From the NCBI GenBank assembly GCA_016706565.1, contig JADJJI010000003.1:248001-312000 (forward strand): 64,000 nucleotides of DNA. The letters are read 5' to 3'. Positions 56,171 to 64,000 of the stretch are shown here, one piece after another. Source of the DNA: Piscinibacter sp. GTDB taxonomy: Bacteria; Pseudomonadota; Gammaproteobacteria; Burkholderiales; Burkholderiaceae_C. The notes below the pieces were generated by a model. That model was not told where the DNA came from, ran no database searches, and saw only the letters and a list, made by a program, of their open reading frames with translations. Position 1 is the stretch's first letter, and each line of letters opens with the position of its first letter. Made by a program: the position numbers and the translations under genes.

Positions 56171-56197
56171 AAAAACGGGGCGCCGAAGCGCCCCGTT
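56171..56197 (-). terminator. Intrinsic terminator for the Liv-type binding protein gene
   Basis: A 9-bp perfect stem (ACGGGGCGC at 56175-56183 with GCGCCCCGT at 56188-56196, CGAA loop) is followed on the minus strand by a T run. It lies between two convergent genes and may also slow plus-strand transcripts from malQ. Confidence 0.8.
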
Positions 56198-56218
56198 CAG
56201 GTCATCGCGGAGGCCGGA

Positions 56219-57362
56219 TCAGCGCACCACGGCGATCTGCTCGCGCTTCTCGCCCTTGTACGTGAACAGGGTCAGTGCGCCGTTCTTGATGTCGCCCTTC
56301 TCGTCGAAGGCGATCGTGCCGGTCACACCCTTGTAGCCGCTGGTCTTGGCCAGCACCGGGAGGTACTTGGCCGGCTCGGCGGAACCGGCCTTGACCATCG
56401 CGTCGACCATCACCATCGTGGCGTCATAGACGTACGGGGCATAGATCTGCACGTCGGCGCCGAACTTCTTCTTGAAGTCGGCGCGGAACTTGTCCATGCC
56501 GGCCTTCTGTTCGCCTTCGACACCACCGGCTTCGGCGCAGACGACCTGGCCGTCGGCCATTGCGCCAGCAGCCAGCTTGGGCAGTTCGCCCGAGCAGATG
56601 CCGTCGCCGCCCATGAACTTGGCGTTGATGCCGAGTTGCTTCATCTGGCGGATCATCGGGCCGGCCACGGCGTCCATGCCGCCGTAGAACACGACGTCGG
56701 GCTTCTTGGCCTTGATGGCGGTCAGGATGGCGGTGAAGTCCGTCGCCTTGTCGGTGGTGAACTGCTGCTCGGCGATCGCACCGCCCGAGGCCTTGACGGC
56801 CTTGGCGAACTCTTCGGCGACGCCCTGGCCGTAGGCCGTGCGGTCGTCGATCACGGCAATCGACTTGCCCTTGAGTTCCTTGACGGCGTAGCGGCCCAGC
56901 GTGCCACCCAGGTGCACGTCATCGGCCACCACGCGGAACGTGGTCTTGTAGCCGTTGACGGGTGTACTTCGGGTTGGTGGCCGACGGGGAGATCTGCGGG
57001 ATGCCCGCGTCGCTGTAGATCTTGGAGGCCGGGATCGAAGTGCCGGAGTTCAGGTGGCCGACCACGCCGTTGACCTTGGCGTCGACCAGCTTCTGGGCAA
57101 CGGCCGTGCCTTGCTTCGGATCGCCGGCGTCGTCTTCGGCCAGCAGTTCGAACTTGACCTTCTTGCCGCCGATCATCACGCCCTTGGCGTTCAGCTCGTC
57201 GATGGCCATGCGCGCGCCGTTCTCGTTGTCCTTGCCCAGGTGGGCGATGGCGCCGCTGGTGGGGCCGACGTGGCCGATCTTGACGACCATGTCCTGGGCC
57301 GACGCAGCACCTGCGATGAGCAGAGCGGCTGCAGCCACCACGGCATTGAATTTGACTTGCAT
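56219..57362 (-). CDS. Branched-chain amino-acid ABC binding protein, with an apparent single-base frameshift
   Basis: Periplasmic binding protein of the LivJ/LivK type. A signal peptide ends near GAASAQ (about 23); the first half (VVKIGHVGPTSGAIAHLG, GHLNSGTSIPASKIY) is in one frame up to NPKYT, and the rest (VVADDVHLGGTLGRYAVKE to the end) in the next. An extra base in the run at 56960-56962 (GGG where GG is expected on the plus strand) accounts for it; the repaired join reads NPKYTVNGYKTTFRVVADD and gives 380 residues, the usual size. No permease genes adjoin it. Confidence 0.88.
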
Positions 57363-57602
57363 GCAATAACCTCCGGTTGGAATGTTGAGAGCGATCGGAA
57401 GAGAGGGTTTATCTCAACGGCCGACACGATACCCCAAAAAAAACCGCATCTCCACCGGGATTGCTCAGGGGAAACCTGCGAATCCTCGGGGGAAACGCGC
57501 GGCTTCGAACGAAGCATCCAGATGGTTCGGCAGTCGGCCTGTGCCCGGGTAAACGCGGAGGCGCTCCCGGTGCAGGCTCAGGACTCAACGCGCTCGCCAA
57601 GC

Positions 57603-57998
57603 TTAGCGATGACGGGAGAGTTCCTGAGCGACGGCTCGCGAGACGATGTCACGCAAGGTCGATGCCAGCTCGGTGCGGGCTTCGCGCATCAACGCGTCGG
57701 TGGCGCGGGTCAGGGCCGGCGCGAGCACCTCGCGCAGCTTGACCTCGAGCATCAGGTCGATCTGCCGCTGCAGGTCGGCCAGCACGCGCTGAACGAGTTC
57801 GTCCTCGTCGATCGCCTTCGGGCCGGTGACGACACCACCACCACGAAGCTGCTCGAGTGAAGCGGGCACGGTGGGCGCGAAGGCCTGAGGATCGGCCGCC
57901 GGCGCGGGCACGGCAGCCGCCGGTGCCTGCGCCTCGGGCATGCGCACGACCTCGGTGAGGGTCGGCACCCGGCCCGGTGGTGCGGGGCGCAGGCTCAT
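57603..57998 (-). CDS. Small acidic protein downstream of holC, possibly DUF2486
   Basis: 131 residues: an Ala/Pro-rich N-terminal half and a C-terminal helical part (EDELVQRVLADLQRQIDLMLEVKLREVLAP). The ATG overlaps the holC stop as ATGA. A similar small gene follows holC in Burkholderia (annotated DUF2486 there, from memory). No function known. Confidence 0.68.
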   Translation of the reverse strand: MSLRPAPPGRVPTLTEVVRMPEAQAPAAAVPAPAADPQAFAPTVPASLEQLRGGGVVTGPKAIDEDELVQRVLADLQRQIDLMLEVKLREVLAPALTRATDALMREARTELASTLRDIVSRAVAQELSRHR

Positions 57999-58426
57999 CC
58001 CTCCACCTCGTGCTTCTCGATCTGATAACCCCGCGAAGCGTAGTGCTTCCAGCGCGCGCGCGCCGCAGCCCGATCGCCATCGTCGGTGGAGACGATCTCG
58101 ACCAGCCGCTCGAAGCTCTCAAAACCTGCCGGCGGCTCGGCACCGAGGTTGAGCAGCACGTCGTGGTGCAGCGCACCAGCAAGAGACTCGACCAGGCACA
58201 CCGGCGTGTCGCGCTGCCGCTCGGGAATCGCCTCGCCGTGGCGCACCATCACGTGCGGCACGAACTCCGTCGCTTCGAAAGTCCACAAGGCGCGGTCGAG
58301 CTCGGAAAGTGCCGCGGCCGTGCCGGTGACGGTGACGCGCGCGTTCTGCCGGGTCGCCTTGCGCAGCAGCCGGCAGGCATAGCCCAGCCGATGCGGCACG
58401 TTGAAATGGAAGCTGACCCGGGTCAT
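57995..58426 (-). CDS. holC: DNA polymerase III chi subunit
   Basis: 143 residues. Start TRVSFHFNVPHRLGYACRLLRKA, then VTVTGTAAALSELDRALWTFEATEFVPH in pieces typical of HolC; chi links the clamp loader to single-strand-binding protein. It follows pepA by 17 bases, the arrangement found across proteobacteria. Confidence 0.92.
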   Translation of the reverse strand: MTRVSFHFNVPHRLGYACRLLRKATRQNARVTVTGTAAALSELDRALWTFEATEFVPHVMVRHGEAIPERQRDTPVCLVESLAGALHHDVLLNLGAEPPAGFESFERLVEIVSTDDGDRAAARARWKHYASRGYQIEKHEVEG

Positions 58427-58443
58427 CGCAGACGCGGCGTGCC

Positions 58444-59904
58444 TCAGGACGCCTGCGACATCACGAAGTGGGTCAGCAAGGGCACGGGCCGCCCAGTGGC
58501 GCCCTTGGCAGCGCCGGACTTCCAGGCCGTGCCGGCGATGTCCAGGTGGGCCCAACGGTACTTGCCGGTGAACTTGCGCAGGAACATGGCCGCCGTGATC
58601 GCGCCGCCGGCACGCCCGCCGACATTGCCCATGTCGGCGAAGTTGCTCTTCAGCGCCTCTTCGTACTCCTCGTCCAGCGGCATGCGCCAGGCCGGATCGA
58701 GAGACGCCGTGCTGGCGGCCAGCAGCTGCGCGGCCAGCGCGTCGTCGGCGGTGAACAGGCCCGTATGGTGGTGGCCGAGCGCGATCACGCAGGCACCCGT
58801 GAGCGTGGCCACGTCGACCACGCAGGCCGGCTTGAAGCGCTCGGCGTAGGTGAGCGCGTCGCACAGGATCAGCCTGCCCTCGGCATCGGTATTGAGGATC
58901 TCGATGGTCTGGCCCGACATGCTCTTGACCACGTCGCCCGGCTTGATGGCGCGGCCGCCAGGCATGTTCTCGCAGGTCGGCACGATGACGACGAGGTTCA
59001 GCTTCGGCTTGAGTTCGGCCACTGCGCGCAGCGTGCCCAGCACGCTGGCGGCTCCGCCCATGTCGAACTTCATCTCGTCCATCTCGGCGGCCGGCTTGAT
59101 CGAGATGCCGCCGGTGTCGAAGGTGATGCCCTTGCCGACCAGCACGATCGGCGCCTGCGTCTTCGCGGCGCCGTGGTACTGCGCGACGATGAAGCGCGGC
59201 GGTTCGGCCGAACCTTGCGCCACGGCGAGGAAGGAGCCCATGCCGAGCTTCTCGATCGCCTTGCGGTCGAGCACCTCGACCTTCAGGCCGTACTCCTTGC
59301 CGAGCTTCTTGGCCTGCTCGCCGAGGTAGGTCGGCGTGCAGTGGTTGCCCGGCCGGTTGGCCAGTTCGCGCGCCAGCGTGACGCCGGCCGCGACGGCCTG
59401 GCCACGCGCCAAGCCCTGCGTGACGGCCTTGGCCGCAGCCTTGCCGCACAGCAGCGTGACCCGCTCCAGCGCGCCGGCGGCAGGTGCGCCCGGCTTGGTG
59501 TGGCGGTAGACGTAGGTGGTTTCGCCGACCGCGGCGACCAGCGCCTCGGCCAGCTCCGCGCTCGCGTCGCCAGCGCCGCCGACGGCCACCGCGACATGCC
59601 TGCTTCCGCCGCCCTTGAGCTGGCCGACGCCGGCCGCGAAGGCCGCCTTCAACGATTTGGGCGTGGCCGCGCCGCAGGCAGCGAACACCACCCGCGCCGC
59701 CTTCACGCCGGCGGGCCGGTGCAGCAGCACGGCCTTGCCGCGCTTGAACTCGAAGTCGCCATGGGCGACGGCATCGGCGAGCAGCCTGGCCAGCGTGGCG
59801 TCGAGCGTGCGCTCGGCCTTCTCGCCAGCCAGCACGACCAGGAGGGCATCGCAGGCGACGGATGCAAGGGTGTCGAGCGAGGCGGTGTGTTGACGAAAGT
59901 CCAT
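58444..59904 (-). CDS. pepA: Leucyl aminopeptidase (cytosol M17 family)
   Basis: 486 residues from the ATG at 59904 ([11 protein letters not shown]); the open frame continues upstream into lptF sequence. The C-terminal catalytic domain has [16 protein letters not shown] and the signature NTDAEGRL, with two-metal ligands in place. PepA also binds DNA in some bacteria. Divergent from lptF with 28 bases between, so the two promoters overlap. Confidence 0.94.
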   Translation of the reverse strand: MDFRQHTASLDTLASVACDALLVVLAGEKAERTLDATLARLLADAVAHGDFEFKRGKAVLLHRPAGVKAARVVFAACGAATPKSLKAAFAAGVGQLKGGGSRHVAVAVGGAGDASAELAEALVAAVGETTYVYRHTKPGAPAAGALERVTLLCGKAAAKAVTQGLARGQAVAAGVTLARELANRPGNHCTPTYLGEQAKKLGKEYGLKVEVLDRKAIEKLGMGSFLAVAQGSAEPPRFIVAQYHGAAKTQAPIVLVGKGITFDTGGISIKPAAEMDEMKFDMGGAASVLGTLRAVAELKPKLNLVVIVPTCENMPGGRAIKPGDVVKSMSGQTIEILNTDAEGRLILCDALTYAERFKPACVVDVATLTGACVIALGHHHTGLFTADDALAAQLLAASTASLDPAWRMPLDEEYEEALKSNFADMGNVGGRAGGAITAAMFLRKFTGKYRWAHLDIAGTAWKSGAAKGATGRPVPLLTHFVMSQAS

Positions 59905-59932
59905 AATCAGAGCCACAGAAGACAATCGCACG

Positions 59933-61039
59933 ATGTTATTCGATTCCACTCTGCGCGCTGACCTGGCGCGCAGCTTCGGCGCCACGCTGGTCGTCATCCT
60001 GACCATCGTGCTGACCATGATGCTGATCCGCACGCTGGGCCTCGCGGCCGGGGGACGCGTGTCGCCGCAGGACGTGGTGCTGCTGCTCGGCTACGCCGCA
60101 CTCGGCCACCTGCCGACCATGCTGGCGCTGTCGTTGTTCATCTCGGTGGTGGCCACGCTGGGCCGCATGTACCGCGACAGCGAGATGACGATCTGGTTCG
60201 CCAGCGGCGTGGGCCTGAGCCGCTTCGTGGGCCCGGTGCTGCGCACCAGCTGGCCGGTGCTGGTGGTGATCGCCGCGCTGGCGCTGTTCGTCTGGCCTTG
60301 GCAGAACGAACGCGCCGCGCAGATGAAGGAGCGTTTCGAGCGCCGCTCCGATCTGTCACGCGTCGCACCCGGCCAGTTCCAGACCTCGAGCGACGGGCGG
60401 CGGGTGTTCTTCATCGAACGCGACTCGCAGGACGGTCGCACCGGCCGCAACGTGTTCATTCTCGCCAGTTCGCCGCTGACGGAATCGGTGACCTCGGCGC
60501 GCACCGGCCACATCGAGTTGCAGGGCGAGGACCGTTTTCTCGTGCTCGACCGCGGCCAGCGAAACGAGCAGGACTTCGAGACCTCCGAGAAGACGCTGTC
60601 ACGCTTCGAGACCTACCGCGTGCTGGCCGGCGAACGTGTGCTCGCAGGCGTCGAGGAACTGCCCCCCAAGGCCCTGGCCAGCCTGCAGTTGCTCGCCCAG
60701 CCGACGCCGCGCAACCAGGGCGAGCTGGCCTGGCGGCTCGGCCTGCTGTTCGGTGCGGCCAACCTGCTGCTGCTGGCGATTCCGCTGTCGGCCTCGAACC
60801 CGCGCCGCGCCAGCAACTGGAACCTGCTCTTCGCGCTGCTCACCTTCGTCGTGTACTACAACGTGATCAACCTGTCGCAGGCCTGGGTGGCATCGGGCAA
60901 GCTGGGCATGGGCGCCGCGCTCACGCTGTTCCATGGAGGCGCCTTCGTGCTGGCCCTGCTGCTGCTGTGGTGGCGCGAGCAGGGCAATCGACGCTTCGGC
61001 TGGCGCCGCCCCCGCACGACGCTGCCAGCCACTGCATGA
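59933..61039 (+). CDS. lptF: LPS export permease LptF
   Basis: 368 residues. Membrane helices at both ends flank a periplasmic beta-jellyroll (about 135-260, with [18 protein letters not shown]). Forms with LptG the inner-membrane channel that takes lipopolysaccharide from the inner leaflet with LptB ATP hydrolysis. The stop overlaps the lptG start as ATGA. Confidence 0.93.
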   Translation: MLFDSTLRADLARSFGATLVVILTIVLTMMLIRTLGLAAGGRVSPQDVVLLLGYAALGHLPTMLALSLFISVVATLGRMYRDSEMTIWFASGVGLSRFVGPVLRTSWPVLVVIAALALFVWPWQNERAAQMKERFERRSDLSRVAPGQFQTSSDGRRVFFIERDSQDGRTGRNVFILASSPLTESVTSARTGHIELQGEDRFLVLDRGQRNEQDFETSEKTLSRFETYRVLAGERVLAGVEELPPKALASLQLLAQPTPRNQGELAWRLGLLFGAANLLLLAIPLSASNPRRASNWNLLFALLTFVVYYNVINLSQAWVASGKLGMGAALTLFHGGAFVLALLLLWWREQGNRRFGWRRPRTTLPATA

Positions 61040-62145
61040 AGACCGTCCGGCGCCTCTTCTATCGCGACATCGTCTCGTCGGTGCTGTTCGTGGCGCTGGC
61101 CTTCCTTTCGCTGTTCTTCTTCATCGACTTCGTCGAGGAGCTCGGCGATGTCGGCAAGGGCTATACGCTGCTGCATGCGGCCGCATATTCGGCGCTGCAG
61201 GTGCCGGGGCACCTCTACGAGCTCGCGCCGATCGCCGTGCTGATCGGCACGATCTATGCGCTGGCGCGCCTCGCGCAATCGTCGGAATACACCATCCTGC
61301 GCACCGGCGGACTCGGCCCGGGGCGGGCACTGTCGCTGCTCGCCGGCCTGGGGCTGATGTTCGCCACGGCCACTTACGTGATCGGCGACTACGTCGCGCC
61401 GTGGAGCGAGCGGCAAGCCACCGAGCTGCAGGCCCGTGCGATGGGAAAGCTGCGGCTGGGCCGCACCGGCGCCTGGTTGAAGGATCGCGCGAGCACGCCC
61501 GAAGGCGAACGCAGCTACTCGGTCAACGTCGGCTCGACCGGCGCCGACGCCACGCTGCAGGACATCCGCATCTTCGAGTTCGACACCGATGGCCGCCTGG
61601 TGCGTCGCATCGGGGCCGCCAGCGCGCGCATCGGCGACGACGACGCCTGGCAGCTCGCCGGCGCGGTGGTGACGCATTGGAGCGTGGCCAGCGCCAATGC
61701 GCAGCCGGTGGCCAGCGAAGAGAAGCTCGCGACGCTGTCCTGGCCGAGCACGCTCTCGGCCGGCGTGGTGGCGGCCGCGGTTTTGCCGCTGTCCACCATG
61801 TCGACGGTCGAGCTGTTCCGCTACATCGGTCACCTCGCCGACAACGAACAGGCCGCTCAGCAGTACGAGATCCAGTTCTGGAAACGTGCGCTCTACCCCT
61901 TCGCCTGCCTCGTGATGATGGCCCTGGCCCTGCCCTTCGCCTACCTGAGTGCCCGGGCCGGCGGCATCAGCCTGAAGGTGTTCGCTGGCATCATGCTGGG
62001 CATCAGCTTCGTCCTGCTCAACAACATGTCCAGCCACCTCGGCCTGCTGCGCAACTGGACGCCGTGGATCGTCGCCGCGGCACCCAGCGCGCTGTTCCTG
62101 CTCGTCTCGCTGGCCGCGTTCAGCTGGCTGGTGCGCTACCGATGA
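61036..62145 (+). CDS. lptG: LPS export permease LptG
   Basis: 369 residues, partner of LptF; N-terminal helices (SVLFVALAFLSLFFFIDFV), a periplasmic part (about 150-265) and C-terminal helices (FACLVMMALALPFAYLS, GISLKVFAGIMLGISF). Coupled at both ends by ATGA overlaps, to lptF before and to the cbiX-like gene after. Confidence 0.93.
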   Translation: MKTVRRLFYRDIVSSVLFVALAFLSLFFFIDFVEELGDVGKGYTLLHAAAYSALQVPGHLYELAPIAVLIGTIYALARLAQSSEYTILRTGGLGPGRALSLLAGLGLMFATATYVIGDYVAPWSERQATELQARAMGKLRLGRTGAWLKDRASTPEGERSYSVNVGSTGADATLQDIRIFEFDTDGRLVRRIGAASARIGDDDAWQLAGAVVTHWSVASANAQPVASEEKLATLSWPSTLSAGVVAAAVLPLSTMSTVELFRYIGHLADNEQAAQQYEIQFWKRALYPFACLVMMALALPFAYLSARAGGISLKVFAGIMLGISFVLLNNMSSHLGLLRNWTPWIVAAAPSALFLLVSLAAFSWLVRYR

Positions 62146-62516
62146 AGCGCGGACTGCTCTTGTTTGCCCACGGCGCGCGCGACCCGCGCTGGGCCCTGCC
62201 CTTCGAGGACGTGGCGGCACGCGTTCGGCGAGCCGATGCATCGGTCGCGGTCGAGCTGAGCTTCCTGGAGTTCATGACGCCCGGCCTGGTCGACGCCGGC
62301 CACGCGCTGGCGACGCAGGGCTGCACGCGCGTCGAGGTGGTGCCCCTGTTCCTGGGCGCCGGCGGCCATGTGCGCAAGGACCTGCCGGCACTGCTCGAGA
62401 CGCTCAAGAGTGCGCATCCGCAGGTCCAGTGGCTGCTTCGCCCGGCAGTCGGCGAGGACGACGGAGTCGTCGCGGCGATGGCGGCTGCCTCGCTGCGATC
62501 TGCCGACACGCGCTGA
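62142..62516 (+). CDS. CbiX-like sirohydrochlorin chelatase, short form
   Basis: 124 residues. The family start GLLLFAHGARDPRWA carries the metal-handling histidine, and VEVVPLFLGAGGHVRKDLP the second one. Single-domain CbiX/SirB proteins insert cobalt or iron into sirohydrochlorin; with cysB next door, iron for siroheme (sulfite reductase cofactor) is a reasonable guess. Translation is coupled to lptG by ATGA. Confidence 0.85.
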   Translation: MKRGLLLFAHGARDPRWALPFEDVAARVRRADASVAVELSFLEFMTPGLVDAGHALATQGCTRVEVVPLFLGAGGHVRKDLPALLETLKSAHPQVQWLLRPAVGEDDGVVAAMAAASLRSADTR

Positions 62517-62565
62517 ACAGCGCTCGATGGAATAATCCGCCCGATCAACAGATCGCGCGGAAATA

Positions 62566-63519
62566 ATGAACCTGCATCAGTTCCGCTTCGTCCAGGAAGC
62601 AGTGCGCCAGAACCTGAACCTGACCGAGACGGCCAAGGTGCTGTTCACCTCGCAGCCGGGCATCTCCAAGGCCATCCTCGAACTGGAAGACGAACTCGGC
62701 GTGGACATCTTCGCGCGCCACGGCAAACGCTTGCGCCGCATCACCGAGCCGGGCCAGCAGGTGCTCAGGTCGATCGAGGTGATCATGCGCGAGGTCGGCA
62801 ACCTCAAGCGCATTGGCGAGGAGTTCTCCAAGCAGGACGCCGGCACGCTGTCGATCGCCACCACCCACAGCCAGGCCCGCTACTTCCTGCCCGAACCCAT
62901 CGCGCAACTGCGCAGGCGCTTCCCCAAGGTCAATGTCAGCCTGCACCAGGGCTCACCCGACCAGGTGGCACGCATGGTGATCGAGGAGATCGCCGACATC
63001 GGCCTGGCCACCGAGGCGCTGGACGCTCACGACGAGTTGGTCACCCTGCCCTGCTACGAGTGGCAGCACGCGCTGGTGATGCCGGCCGGCCACCCGCTTG
63101 CGCAGCTCGAGCGCATCGAGCTGGAGGACCTGGCGCTGCAGCCGCTGGTCTCGTACCACCCGTCTTTCAGCGGTCGCACCCGCGTCGACCAGGCCTTCGC
63201 CGCGCGGCGCCTCAAGCCGAACATCGTGCTCGAGGCGATCGACGCCGACGTCATCAAGACCTACGTGCGCCTCGGCCTGGGCGTGGGCATCGTGGCCGAG
63301 ATCGCGGTGCGCGACGATCCGCCGAACGGCGAACTCGCCTCCCGGCCGGTGGGTCACCTGTTCGGCCGCAACGTCACGCGCATTGCCTTCAAGCGCGGCG
63401 CGTACCTGAGAAACTTCGTCTTCGCGTTCGCCGAAATGCTGTCCGACCGGCTCGGCCGCAACCTCATCACCCAGGCGCTGTCGGGCCAGAAGCCCGATGC
63501 GCAGGACTATCAGCTCTGA
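62566..63519 (+). CDS. cysB: LysR-type regulator CysB
   Basis: 317 residues. Helix-turn-helix at about 18-40 (NLTETAKVLFTSQPGISKAI), then the effector domain with TTHSQARYFLP, DIGLATEAL and the CysB-typical end of the sulfate-site region RTRVDQAF. Controls cysteine and sulfate assimilation with acetylserine as inducer. A ribosome site GCGGAAATA is just before the ATG. The 50-bp gap upstream holds a likely promoter. Confidence 0.92.
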   Translation: MNLHQFRFVQEAVRQNLNLTETAKVLFTSQPGISKAILELEDELGVDIFARHGKRLRRITEPGQQVLRSIEVIMREVGNLKRIGEEFSKQDAGTLSIATTHSQARYFLPEPIAQLRRRFPKVNVSLHQGSPDQVARMVIEEIADIGLATEALDAHDELVTLPCYEWQHALVMPAGHPLAQLERIELEDLALQPLVSYHPSFSGRTRVDQAFAARRLKPNIVLEAIDADVIKTYVRLGLGVGIVAEIAVRDDPPNGELASRPVGHLFGRNVTRIAFKRGAYLRNFVFAFAEMLSDRLGRNLITQALSGQKPDAQDYQL

Positions 63520-63530
63520 GCTCTCCCACC

Positions 63531-64000
63531 ATGACCACCGCCACCGCCCGCACGCCCGCGATCACCAGCCGCCTGCCGAACGTCGGCACCACCATCTTCA
63601 CCGTGATGTCGGCGCTGGCCCAGCAGCATGGCGCCGTGAACCTCGGCCAGGGTTTCCCGGACTTCGACTGCGACCCGCGCCTGCTCGACGCGGTGAGCGC
63701 GGCGATGCGCGGCGGGCTCAACCAGTACCCGCCGATGGCCGGCGTGCCGGTGCTGCGCGAGGCGGTGGCCGCGAAGATCGAATCGCTCTACGGCCGCCGC
63801 TATGACGCCGGCAGCGAGATCACCATCACCGCCGGTGCGACGCAGGCGATCATCACCGCCATCCTGGCCATCGTGCACCCGGGCGACGAGGTGATCGTGC
63901 TCGACCCCTGCTACGACAGCTACGAACCGAACATCGAGCTCGCCGGCGGCCGTGCGGTGCACGTGCCTCTGGTGCCGGGCACCTTTCGCCCGGACTTCGC
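63531..64000 (+). CDS. PLP-dependent aminotransferase (methionine aminotransferase type), N-terminal part
   Basis: The first 156 codons are in the window; the gene runs off the end. The start SRLPNVGTTIFTVMSALAQ, NLGQGFPDFDCDP and NQYPPMAGVPVLREAVA, then ITITAGATQAI, are typical of class I/II aminotransferases near E. coli YbdL. It starts 11 bases after cysB, fitting a sulfur amino-acid role. Confidence 0.85.
   Translation, partial: MTTATARTPAITSRLPNVGTTIFTVMSALAQQHGAVNLGQGFPDFDCDPRLLDAVSAAMRGGLNQYPPMAGVPVLREAVAAKIESLYGRRYDAGSEITITAGATQAIITAILAIVHPGDEVIVLDPCYDSYEPNIELAGGRAVHVPLVPGTFRPDF

Overview
This window looks like chromosomal DNA of a Burkholderiales betaproteobacterium, probably of the Rubrivivax/Leptothrix/Roseateles kind. 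The GC content is high, the rimP-nusA-infB-rbfA-truB-typA order is conserved, and there is a DUF3138 outer-membrane protein and a glucokinase fused to an RpiR/HexR regulator, both typical of this order. The genus cannot be fixed from the sequence alone. No IS element, prophage or CRISPR array was seen.

Layout. (1) 1-9680: polyamine uptake and catabolism (potF end, potG, potH, potI, a DUF3138 outer-membrane protein, a puuC-type aldehyde dehydrogenase, a gabT-type aminotransferase, a glutamine-synthetase-family ligase, a DMT exporter). (2) 9693-15579, minus strand: dusA, a small YXWGXW-type lipoprotein, an operon of wax ester synthase/diacylglycerol acyltransferase plus two alpha/beta hydrolases, and a second DMT transporter. 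(3) 15584-23710, minus strand: the translation and transcription operon rimP-nusA-infB-rbfA-truB-typA, divergent from fabI. (4) 24744-37373: a SHOCT-domain protein and glucokinase on the minus strand, then a maltodextrin operon on the plus strand (maltoporin, ATPase, binding protein, two permeases, a secreted CBM41-like protein, a secreted GH13 amylase, and the Glk-RpiR fusion). (5) 37493-44691: an Orn/Lys/Arg decarboxylase, an NfeD/stomatin pair, tRNA-Ser(GGA), a lower-GC gene of unknown function, a SRAP-family protein and small orphans. (6) 44774-56152: a complete glycogen set (glgC-glgA divergent from glgP-glgB-glgX-malQ). (7) 56219-64000: a branched-chain amino-acid binding protein, holC-pepA divergent from lptF-lptG, a CbiX-like gene, cysB and the start of an aminotransferase.

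How they fit together. Regions 4 and 6 form one carbon programme: starch or maltodextrin is bound and cut outside the cell, imported, phosphorylated by two glucokinases, and stored as or released from glycogen. Three 15-bp palindromes of the form TGTAG-N5-CTAC(N) lie between the divergent glk and maltoporin genes. They have HexR-site geometry, and the probable regulator is the Glk-RpiR fusion at the end of the same operon. A strong intrinsic terminator sits between these sites and the maltoporin start, so the leader may be attenuated or may encode a small RNA.

The most unusual gene is the wax ester synthase, which carries an 81-residue Lys/Ala/Pro tail like those of histone H1 or PhaF. Four otherwise normal genes (truB, infB, the stomatin-like gene, the Liv-type binding protein) each have one single-base frameshift in a short base run. 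Correcting one base restores the usual family length each time, so residual assembly indels are the likeliest cause.
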